Positions 57,247 to 64,000 of a stretch of 64,000 nucleotides of DNA are shown here, in pieces; positions within the stretch are counted from its first letter, which is position 1; each line of letters begins with the position of its first letter. The notes under the pieces are model-generated. The model worked only from the letters and a program-made list of their open reading frames with translations. It had not been told where the DNA came from and searched no databases. Position numbers and translations under genes: made by a program. The DNA comes from Mycobacterium sp. MFM001 (GTDB taxonomy: Bacteria; Actinomycetota; Actinomycetes; Mycobacteriales; Mycobacteriaceae): contig NZ_BFAB01000003.1 of assembly GCF_003402475.1 (NCBI RefSeq), positions 248,001 through 312,000 on the forward strand, read 5' to 3'.

Positions 57247-58625
57247 GCCGGGTCCTTCCCGAACAAGGTGCGGGCCGCGCCGGCGGTGACCACCGAGCCG
57301 GTGATGACGATCCCGGTTCCGGAGAACTCTTCACCCTCGGCGGCGGCCTCGTCGACCAGCGCGGTGGCGGCCTCGATGGCGTCGCGCAGGTCGACGGCGG
57401 TGAGCACCCGGTCCGGCCCGAACCGCTGCTCCGCCGTCAACGCCAGCGTCTCGACGTCCAGCGCCCGCGGAGATCCGTTGTGGGTCACCACGATTCGGTC
57501 CAGCACCGGCTCGAGCGCGGCCAGGATGCCGTCGACGTCCTTGTCGGCCAGCACGCTGATGACTCCGACCAGAAACCGGAAGTCGAACTCGTCGGCCAGC
57601 GTCTGGGCCAGCGCGGCGGCGCCGGCGGGATTGTGCGCGGCGTCGATGTAGACGGTCGGGGCGCTGCGCATCCGCTCCAGCCGGCCAGGGCTGGTGACGG
57701 CGGCGAACCCGGCCCGCACAGAGTCGACGTCGAGTTGGCGGTCCTTGCCGGCTCCGAAGAACGCCTCGACCGCCGCCAGCGCCACCGCCGCGTTGTGGGC
57801 CTGGTGTTCGCCGTGCAGGGGCAGGTGGACGTCGGAGTAAACCCCGCCGAGTCCTTGCAGCGTCAAAAGTTGCCCACCGACGGCGATCTGGCGGTCCAAC
57901 ACCGCGAACTCCGAGTCCTCCCGGGCGACGGCGGCGTCGGTCCGAACCGATTGCGCCAGAAGCACTTCCATTGCTTCGGGCCGCTGTCGGCCGATCACCG
58001 CGACGGTGTCGGACCCGGTGATGATGCCGGCCTTTTCGCCGGCGATCCCGGTGATGTCGTCGCCGAGGTAGTCGACGTGGTCGATGCTGATCGGGGTGAT
58101 GACGGCGACGGGTGCGTCGATGACGTTGGTGGCGTCCCAGCGTCCGCCCAGCCCGACCTCGATGACGCCGACGTCGATCGGCGCGTCGGCGAACGCCGCG
58201 AACGCCATCGCGGTGAGCACTTCGAACTTGCTCATCGCCGGGCCGCCGGCCTCCTGCGACTGCTGGTCGATCATCTGCACGAACGGCTCGATCTCCCGGT
58301 AGGTTTCGACGTACTGCGCGGGACTGATCGGCTGCCCGTCGATCGCGATGCGCTCGACCGCGGACTGCAGATGCGGGCTAGTGGTGCGGCCGGTGCGGCG
58401 ATTGAACGCGGTCAGCAACGCGTCGACCATCCGGGCCACCGAGGTTTTGCCGTTGGTGCCGGCGATGTGGATGCACGGATAGCTGCGCTGCGGCGAGCCG
58501 AGCAGGTCCATCAGCGCGTTGATCCGGGTCAGGCTCGGCTCGATTTTCGTTTCCGGCCAACGCTGATCGAGCAGGTGCTCGACCTGCAGCAGCGCCGCGA
58601 TCTCGTCTGGCGTCGGAGCGTTCAC
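57243..58625 (-). CDS. folC: Folylpolyglutamate/dihydrofolate synthase
   Basis: The 460-residue Mur-ligase-fold enzyme has the P-loop [28 protein letters not shown] and the C-terminal [15 protein letters not shown]. It adds glutamate to folates and may also make dihydrofolate. The GTG overlaps the valS stop (GTGA). The valS–folC–DUF4233–ndk–rne arrangement is the M. tuberculosis order Rv2448c–Rv2444c. Confidence 0.95.
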   Translation of the reverse strand: MNAPTPDEIAALLQVEHLLDQRWPETKIEPSLTRINALMDLLGSPQRSYPCIHIAGTNGKTSVARMVDALLTAFNRRTGRTTSPHLQSAVERIAIDGQPISPAQYVETYREIEPFVQMIDQQSQEAGGPAMSKFEVLTAMAFAAFADAPIDVGVIEVGLGGRWDATNVIDAPVAVITPISIDHVDYLGDDITGIAGEKAGIITGSDTVAVIGRQRPEAMEVLLAQSVRTDAAVAREDSEFAVLDRQIAVGGQLLTLQGLGGVYSDVHLPLHGEHQAHNAAVALAAVEAFFGAGKDRQLDVDSVRAGFAAVTSPGRLERMRSAPTVYIDAAHNPAGAAALAQTLADEFDFRFLVGVISVLADKDVDGILAALEPVLDRIVVTHNGSPRALDVETLALTAEQRFGPDRVLTAVDLRDAIEAATALVDEAAAEGEEFSGTGIVITGSVVTAGAARTLFGKDPA

Positions 58626-61255
58626 ATTGCGGCCAGGCGGCTGGTGATCCGGTCCACTTCTTCTTGGGCCACCCGCTGGCGGTCGCGGATCTTGTCGACG
58701 ACGTGCGCGGGCGCCTTGTCCAAGAACGCGCTGTTGTCGAGTTTCGCGCTGGTGCCGGCCAATTCCTTTTGCGCGGCGGCCAAATCCTTTTCCAGGCGGC
58801 GCCGTTCGGCCTCGACGTCGATGGTGCCCGAGGTGTCGAGTTCGACGACGACGGTGGCACTACTCAGCCGGACTTCCAGGGACGCCGACGGGCTGAAGTC
58901 GGCGTCGGGCGCGGTCAGCCAGGCCAGCGACGTCACCGCAGGTACCTGGGCGCCCAGACCCGCCTCATCGATGCCCGACAGCCGGGCCGGCACCTTCTGC
59001 CGGTCGGCCAGGCCTTGGTCGCTGCGGAACCGCCGGACCTCGGTGACCAGCTTCTGCATGTCGGTGATCCGTTGTGCAGCAACAGGATCCAAGTCGATAC
59101 CGGACGGCTGCGGCCAGTCGGCGATCACCAGCGACTCCTGTCCGGTGACCGCCTGCCACAGCGACTCGGTGATGAACGGGATGACCGGATGCAACAACCG
59201 CAGCAGCGTATCCAGCACGGCGGCCAGCACGGCGTTGGTGTGCGAAAGCCCGGCGGCCAGTTGCGTCTTGGCCAGCTCCACGTACCAGTCGCAGAACTCG
59301 TCCCAGGTGTAGTGATAGAGCGCCTCACAGGCCCGGCTGAACTCGTAGCGCTCGAAAGCCGAATCGACCTCGGCGCGAACCTCTTCCAGTCGACCCAGGA
59401 TCCACCGGTCGGCGTCGGTCAACTCGTCGGGCAGCGGCGCCAGCGCTGCACCATTAAGCAACGCGAACCGCGTCGCGTTGAACAGCTTGGTGCCGAAGTT
59501 GCGCGACGCCCGGACATGGTCCTCCCCGATGGACAGGTCCCCGCCCGGGCTGGCGCCGCGGGCCAAGGTGAACCGCAGCGCGTCGGCGCCGAACTTCTCC
59601 ACCCAGTCCAACGGGTCGACGCCGTTGCCTTTCGACTTGCTCATCTTGCGGCCGAACTCGTCGCGGATCAGTCCGTGCAGGAACACGTCGGTGAACGGCA
59701 CCTGCGGACCTCGGCGCCCGCCCAGCGTGATGGCGTCATCGCCGCCGACGAAGGTGCCGAACATCATCATCCGGGCCACCCAGAAGAACAGGATGTCGTA
59801 ACCGGTAACCAAAACACTTGTCGGATAGAACTTTTCCAGCTCAGGAGTGCGCTCAGGCCAGCCCATCGTGGAAAACGGCCACAGCGCCGAGGAGAACCAG
59901 GTGTCCAGGACGTCGTGGTCTTGCTCCCAGCCGTCGGGCGGGGTTTCGTCGGGGCCGACGCACACCTGCTCACCGTCCGGGCCGTGCCAGATCGGGATGC
60001 GATGCCCCCACCACAACTGCCGCGAAATGCACCAGTCGTGCATGTCGTCGACCCACCCGAAGAAGCGCGGCTCCAGGCTGGCCGGGTGAATCACGGTGTC
60101 GCCGTTGCGCACTGCGTCGCCGGCGGCCTTGGCCAGCGACTCCACCCGCACCCACCACTGCAGCGACAGCCGCGGCTCGATAGGCTCGCCGGTGCGGTCG
60201 GAGTGCCCGACGCTGTGCAAATACGGCCGTTTCTCGGCCACGATGCGGCCCTGCGTCGCGAGCGCTTCCCGCACCGCCACCCGGGCTTCGAAACGGTCCA
60301 TGCCGTCGAATTGTGTTCCGGTGCCGGCGATTCGACCTTTGGTGTCCATGATCGACGGCATCGGCAGCTGATGGCGCAGGCCGATCTCGAAGTCGTTGGG
60401 GTCGTGGGCCGGGGTGACTTTGACTGCGCCGGTGCCGAATTCGGGGTCGACGTGCTCGTCGGCGACGACGACGAGCCGCCGGTCGACGAACGGGTGCGGC
60501 AGCGTGGCGCCGACGAGGTCGCGGTACCGCTCGTCGTCGGGATGCACCGCGATCGCGGTGTCGCCCAACATCGTCTCGACCCGGGTGGTGGCCACCACGA
60601 TGCTGGGCCCGTCGGGTGAGCCGTAGCGGAACGACACCAGTTCGCCCTCGACGTCCTCGTAGCGCACCTCGAGGTCGGAGATCGCGGTTTCCAGCTCCGG
60701 CGACCAGTTCACCAGCCGCTCGGCCTGGTAGATCAGCCCGGCGTCGTAGAGCCGCTTGAAAATCGTGCGCACCGCGCGGGACAGGCCCTCGTCCATGGTG
60801 AAACGGTCGCGGCTCCAGTCCACGCCGTCGCCGAGCCGGCGCATCTGGGCGCCGATCGTGCCGCCGGAGTCACGCTTCCAGTCCCACACCTTCTCGACGA
60901 ACAGCTCGCGGCCGAAGTCCTCTTTGGTCTTGCCGTCGACCGCGAGCTGCTTTTCCACCACGATCTGGGTGGCGATGCCGGCGTGGTCCATGCCCGGCAG
61001 CCACAGCACCTCGTAGCCCTGCATCCGCTTGCGGCGGGTCAGCACGTCCATCAGCGTGTGGTCCAGTGCGTGGCCCATGTGCAATTCGCCGGTCACGTTC
61101 GGCGGCGGCAGCACGATCGAGTACCCGGGCTTGGCACTGGTCGGATCCGCCGTGAAGTAGCCGGCGTCCACCCACCGCTGGTAGATGGTGCTCTCGACCG
61201 CGCCCGGATCCCAGGACTTGGGCAGGGCATCGGCGGCGCGGCTCGGGCTGGTCAC
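58622..61255 (-). CDS. valS: Valine–tRNA ligase
   Basis: The 877-residue class I synthetase has the HIGH motif as [10 protein letters not shown] (residues ~57–66), an editing CP1 domain, the KMSKS motif as [14 protein letters not shown], and a C-terminal coiled coil (about 800–870) that grips tRNA. It charges tRNA-Val. The GTG start has a leaderless -10 box 6 nt upstream. It overlaps folC by 4 bp. Confidence 0.98.
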   Translation of the reverse strand: MTSPSRAADALPKSWDPGAVESTIYQRWVDAGYFTADPTSAKPGYSIVLPPPNVTGELHMGHALDHTLMDVLTRRKRMQGYEVLWLPGMDHAGIATQIVVEKQLAVDGKTKEDFGRELFVEKVWDWKRDSGGTIGAQMRRLGDGVDWSRDRFTMDEGLSRAVRTIFKRLYDAGLIYQAERLVNWSPELETAISDLEVRYEDVEGELVSFRYGSPDGPSIVVATTRVETMLGDTAIAVHPDDERYRDLVGATLPHPFVDRRLVVVADEHVDPEFGTGAVKVTPAHDPNDFEIGLRHQLPMPSIMDTKGRIAGTGTQFDGMDRFEARVAVREALATQGRIVAEKRPYLHSVGHSDRTGEPIEPRLSLQWWVRVESLAKAAGDAVRNGDTVIHPASLEPRFFGWVDDMHDWCISRQLWWGHRIPIWHGPDGEQVCVGPDETPPDGWEQDHDVLDTWFSSALWPFSTMGWPERTPELEKFYPTSVLVTGYDILFFWVARMMMFGTFVGGDDAITLGGRRGPQVPFTDVFLHGLIRDEFGRKMSKSKGNGVDPLDWVEKFGADALRFTLARGASPGGDLSIGEDHVRASRNFGTKLFNATRFALLNGAALAPLPDELTDADRWILGRLEEVRAEVDSAFERYEFSRACEALYHYTWDEFCDWYVELAKTQLAAGLSHTNAVLAAVLDTLLRLLHPVIPFITESLWQAVTGQESLVIADWPQPSGIDLDPVAAQRITDMQKLVTEVRRFRSDQGLADRQKVPARLSGIDEAGLGAQVPAVTSLAWLTAPDADFSPSASLEVRLSSATVVVELDTSGTIDVEAERRRLEKDLAAAQKELAGTSAKLDNSAFLDKAPAHVVDKIRDRQRVAQEEVDRITSRLAAM

Positions 61256-61261
61256 CGGTCA

Positions 61262-61267
61262 ATTCTA
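61262..61267 (-). promoter_or_regulatory. Candidate leaderless -10 box of valS
   Basis: TAGAAT on the minus strand lies 6 nt before the valS GTG at 61255. This near-consensus -10 box suggests a leaderless valS–folC transcript. It is inside the 56-bp gap after the DUF937 gene. Confidence 0.55.
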
Positions 61268-61311
61268 TGGAGGGCGACGGCCCGCCTCGACGTCCGCCCT
61301 TGTGGGGCTGG

Positions 61312-61893
61312 TTACTTCTTGCCGAAAAGTCCGCCGAGGATGTCGCCCGCTTTGCTGCCGAGCGCGTCACCCAACACGCTGCCCAGCGACTTGTTGCGGC
61401 TGCCGGACATCCCGCTGATGATGCTGCCCAGCACGTCGTTGAGCGCGCCGCCGGACGCCTTCTCCTCCGCGGGCGCTGCCCCGCCCTTCTGCTGCGTCAT
61501 CTGCTTGCCGATGTAGGCCAGCACGATCGGGGCCAGGATCGGCAACAGCTTCTGGATCAAGTCGGCGTTGCCGGCTCCGGAACCCGAGAGCGCCGCCGCA
61601 ACCTGGCTGGTGTCGTTGCCGCCGAAGATCTTTGCGATCGCCTGCTGGCCCTGGTTCTCGTCGACCTGGTTGACGTTGACACCGGTGTCCAGCAGACCCC
61701 GGACGGCGTGGCTGCTGACCTCCGACTCGATCGCCGACGCGTTGTCGGGGTCCTGCGCGTTCTGGTGCACACCACCAACCAGCACCGGCACCAGCAACTG
61801 AACCGCGTTGTTGACCTCGGATTCGTCGACGCCGAGCTTGCCTGCAATGTCGCTCGTGGGAATTTGGGCGAAAAGATCATCAAGGCCGGCCAT
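61312..61893 (-). CDS. DUF937-family protein
   Basis: The 193-residue protein has paired helical repeats with Asn/Gln-rich turns (VDESEVNNAVQLLVPVLVGGV and HQNAQDPDN) and a Gly/Ser-rich C-terminus. It matches DUF937 proteins of unknown role; no enzyme motif or signal peptide is visible. The ATG at 61893 is preferred for AGGTGG 8 nt upstream; a GTG 12 bp earlier is an alternative. It lies between valS and the enoyl-reductase-like gene on the same strand. Confidence 0.8.
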   Translation of the reverse strand: MAGLDDLFAQIPTSDIAGKLGVDESEVNNAVQLLVPVLVGGVHQNAQDPDNASAIESEVSSHAVRGLLDTGVNVNQVDENQGQQAIAKIFGGNDTSQVAAALSGSGAGNADLIQKLLPILAPIVLAYIGKQMTQQKGGAAPAEEKASGGALNDVLGSIISGMSGSRNKSLGSVLGDALGSKAGDILGGLFGKK

Positions 61894-61983
61894 GGACACG
61901 TCCACCTAACGTTTCTCGATTGTGTAGTGAAGCGGTACTGACCCTAGTCCAGTTGATCTTGTCGGACAGCGGTTCAGCGCCGC

Positions 61984-63240
61984 TCAATTCAACCGCGCAG
62001 TGTCCAGCGACACCCCCGCGCCGGGGAACCGCGCCAACAGGGCGTCGCCCATCGCGGCGGCCGGCGTGAGCACGCCGCGCAGGTCGGAGAGTTTGTCGCG
62101 GTCCAGGGCCAGCGCCAGGCCACTCTCGCCGAGCAGCACCGACGTCGCCTTGTAGCCCGGGTCGCCCCGCTGCGCCATCTTCGCCACATAGCGCGCACCG
62201 GTGGTCGTGGTGGTGTAGGTCTCGGCCTGGTAGAAGCCGCGCTCACGCGTGGCCGCGCTGGGGCCGCTGCCCGGTTTGGGGGCCAACCGTTCGACCAGCC
62301 GTCGCGGAAGCAACCGGAAATAGCGGCTGCCCAGCGCAAAAGTTGCGTTGCCGACCCCGGTGACCACCGCGGACGCCGCCGGCGCCGCGAACGACGAGCC
62401 CACACTCATGTGTTCGCTGTAGCGGAACTGCCTACCGTAAGCCCAGTCCTGTAATGCGTTGCTGCGCCGCACAATTCGCGTGTTGTATGGCGCCATCAAA
62501 AATCCCGCGGTCCAGCTGCCGGCCAGCTCCGGTGCGATGTCGCGACCACGGCGCCTCGGCAGATCGGGCTGCGGGCCGAGGTCCGGTTCCGCGGAGCGGT
62601 CGGGACTCAGCGTGTACGGGTCGTCGAGCTGGCGCCGCGCATCGGGGTCGTTCGACGCGGTGTCCATCACTTCCATCATCGAGGCGATGGTGCCGCCGGA
62701 AAGCCCACCGGAGAACCGCCGCAACACGAAGTCGGTGTCGGCGAGCTGACCGGTGCCGTCCTCGCTGACCGCCCGATGCAACGCATACACCGTCAAATCC
62801 GAAGGGATGGAATCGAATCCGCATGCATGCACAATCCGCGCGCCGGTGTCGGCGGCCTGCTTGTGGTACAGGTCGATGCTGTTGCGCACGAACATCGCCT
62901 CGCCGGTCAGGTCGGCGTAGTCGGTGCCCGCGGCGGCGCAGGCGCCGACCAGCGGCAGCCCGTAGCGGGTGTACGGCCCTACCGTGGTGATGACCACCTG
63001 CGTCCGCGCCGCCATTGCATCCAGCGTGGACGGCGACGAGGCGTCGGCCTCCAACAGCGGCCAGGATTGGGCCGCGGCGCCCAGGGTTTCGCGCACCTTG
63101 GCCAATCGCTCGGTCGAGCGTCCGGCCAGCGCGATGCGGGCGTCACCCCCTGCGCTGGCGAGGTATTCGGCGGTCAGCCTTCCCACGAAGCCCGTCGCCC
63201 CGTACACGACAATGTCGAACTCTCGCTGGGTTCCTGTCAC
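61984..63240 (-). CDS. Saccharopine dehydrogenase-type trans-acting enoyl reductase-like protein
   Basis: The 418-residue protein opens FDIVVYGATGFVGRLTAEYL (Rossmann GxTGFxG) and has ALAGRSTERLAKV, VITTVGPYTRYGLPLVGAC, and VHACGFDSIPSDLTVYALH. It matches Rv2449c and Rv2953-like proteins. Rv2953 supplies enoyl reduction in trans for phthiocerol/phenolphthiocerol synthesis, but most relatives have no known role. The GTG overlaps the stop of the peptidase gene upstream (GTGA). The much longer open frame upstream is a shadow of that gene. Confidence 0.85.
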   Translation of the reverse strand: MTGTQREFDIVVYGATGFVGRLTAEYLASAGGDARIALAGRSTERLAKVRETLGAAAQSWPLLEADASSPSTLDAMAARTQVVITTVGPYTRYGLPLVGACAAAGTDYADLTGEAMFVRNSIDLYHKQAADTGARIVHACGFDSIPSDLTVYALHRAVSEDGTGQLADTDFVLRRFSGGLSGGTIASMMEVMDTASNDPDARRQLDDPYTLSPDRSAEPDLGPQPDLPRRRGRDIAPELAGSWTAGFLMAPYNTRIVRRSNALQDWAYGRQFRYSEHMSVGSSFAAPAASAVVTGVGNATFALGSRYFRLLPRRLVERLAPKPGSGPSAATRERGFYQAETYTTTTTGARYVAKMAQRGDPGYKATSVLLGESGLALALDRDKLSDLRGVLTPAAAMGDALLARFPGAGVSLDTARLN

Positions 63241-64000
63241 GGCGCCGACGCTACTCCCAGGATTTCGGGCAACTCGCCGGTCTCCCCGAGCACATGTTCG
63301 GCCAGGAACGCCAGCACCACCTGATACCAAATCTTGGTGTGCTGCGGCGCCACCACCCAGTGGTGCTCGGACGGAAAATACAAGAACCGGTGCGGGCTGG
63401 TGCCGTCGTCGGCGGCGGGCAGGCCGGACTGCGCGAGCAGCTCGTACCACAGCCGCAGCGCTTCGCCGATCGGCACGCGATAGTCCTTGTCGCCGTGGAT
63501 GATCAGCATCGGAGTGGTGATCGCCTCGACGAAGCGGTGCGGTGAATGCGCGGCGGTCATCTGCGGGGTCATCTCGCGACGCCAGTAGTAGGCCACGTCG
63601 GTGGTGGGGCCGAATTGGTCGAGCGCCCACAGACTGGCGTGCGTCACGATCGCGGCGAACCGGTCGGTGTGGCCGGCCACCCAGTTGGCCATGTAGCCGC
63701 CGAACGACCCGCCCATCGCGGCCGTGCGGCCGGCGTCGATGCGCGGATGCCGGCCGGCGGCGTCGCTGGCTGCCATCAAGTCCTCGAACGGCGGCCCGCC
63801 CCAGGCACCCCAGCCACGCTGAACGAACGCCTGCCCGTAGCCGGTGGACAGCGCGGGGTCGGGCAACAGCACCGCGTAGCCCTTGGCGGCCATCAGCCAC
63901 GGGTTCCACCGCCACGACCAGCTGTTCCAGCTGCCCAGCGGCCCGCCGTGAATCCACAGCAACAGCGGCGCCGGCGCGGTGTCCTCTGGCAGCACAAGCC
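63237..64000 (-). CDS. S9 family (prolyl oligopeptidase-type) peptidase, C-terminal part
   Basis: The visible 254 codons are a complete alpha/beta-hydrolase catalytic domain, whose upstream propeller lies beyond the window edge. The triad is Ser in MGGSFGGYMANW, Asp in HGDKDYRVP and His in SEHHWVVAP. LLLWIHGGPLGSW is the oxyanion region. It resembles acylaminoacyl-peptidases. In M. tuberculosis the gene beside Rv2449c is rpfE, so this neighbour differs. A Met-like GTG at 63995 is internal, not the true start. Confidence 0.85.
   Translation of the reverse strand, partial: LVLPEDTAPAPLLLWIHGGPLGSWNSWSWRWNPWLMAAKGYAVLLPDPALSTGYGQAFVQRGWGAWGGPPFEDLMAASDAAGRHPRIDAGRTAAMGGSFGGYMANWVAGHTDRFAAIVTHASLWALDQFGPTTDVAYYWRREMTPQMTAAHSPHRFVEAITTPMLIIHGDKDYRVPIGEALRLWYELLAQSGLPAADDGTSPHRFLYFPSEHHWVVAPQHTKIWYQVVLAFLAEHVLGETGELPEILGVASAP

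Noticed and set aside
57117..59312. A 731-residue plus-strand frame opposite folC and valS
   Set aside because: It is an antisense shadow of GC-rich coding DNA; both minus-strand proteins are clear housekeeping enzymes.
61984..63957. A single 657-residue fusion protein
   Set aside because: Its first part is an out-of-frame reading of the S9 peptidase; the real gene starts at 63240.
1..64000. CRISPR arrays, tRNA/rRNA genes, insertion sequences, phage or integrase genes
   Set aside because: None was seen on either strand; no repeated spacer pattern, no transposase motif and no tRNA-like fold was noticed by eye.

Overview
This window is a stretch of a mycobacterial chromosome. The base composition is GC-rich and GTG starts are common. 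Gene content and order follow the Mycobacterium tuberculosis Rv2407–Rv2449c block: rpsT, holA, comEC, comEA, eis, degV, octT, gpgP, rsfS, nadD, proA, rbsK, nadE, proB, obg, rpmA, rplU, rne, ndk, folC, valS. An intact trehalose polyphleate (TPP)-type locus, absent from this position in M. tuberculosis, points to a non-tuberculous Mycobacterium. No rRNA, tRNA, CRISPR array, insertion sequence or phage gene was seen.

Layout. 1–5.0 kb: the 3' end of an RNase Z-like hydrolase, a membrane protein, rpsT with a strong bidirectional terminator, then holA–comEC–comEA on the minus strand. 5.0–8.8 kb: an SDR-type oxidoreductase, a pair of acyl-CoA dehydrogenase subunits, and a pyridoxamine-oxidase-fold protein. 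8.8–27.9 kb: the TPP locus. A 3626-residue bimodular polyketide synthase runs leftward, and papA3, mmpL10, a secreted PE-PPE-domain acyltransferase, a fatty acyl-AMP ligase and a Gap/Sap-type membrane protein run rightward as one operon. 27.9–29.0 kb: a low-GC gene for a StrR/NovG-type ParB-domain regulator, ending tail-to-tail against the TPP operon. Its promoter is overlapped by a 37-bp palindrome. 29.0–34.9 kb: eis, a dihydrodipicolinate-reductase-like protein and an mmpS–mmpL pair. 34.9–38.3 kb: the 3' fossil of a cytochrome P450, then degV, octT and gpgP (methylglucose lipopolysaccharide assembly), rsfS and nadD. 38.3–39.0 kb: a VapBC-type toxin–antitoxin pair. 39.0–42.7 kb: VWA protein, MoxR ATPase, proA. 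42.7–49.9 kb: rbsK, an enoyl-CoA hydratase, nadE, a cysteine hydrolase, a sirtuin, a cytochrome P450 and its divergent TetR regulator. 50.0–64.0 kb: proB, obg, rpmA, rplU, rne, ndk, a DUF4233 protein, folC, valS, a DUF937 protein, a trans-acting enoyl reductase-like protein, and a truncated S9 peptidase.

How the parts work together. In the TPP locus the acyl-AMP ligase would activate starter fatty acids and the bimodular synthase would extend them into phleic acids. PapA3 would acylate trehalose, the MmpL10/Gap pair would move the lipid across the membrane, and the secreted hydrolase-fold enzyme would complete the acylation outside. The StrR-type gene is the natural candidate for a local switch. 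The flanks are housekeeping operons tied together by 1–17-bp overlaps.

The most interesting signals are the StrR-type regulator with its palindrome, a promoter with an inverted repeat over its -35 box upstream of papA3, the alternating domain programme of the synthase, a possible Trp-rich leader ORF before mmpS, a P450 fossil lying in frame behind degV, and a family of inverted repeats at convergent gene ends. Assignments rest on reading the sequence and on recalled family features; no database search was run.
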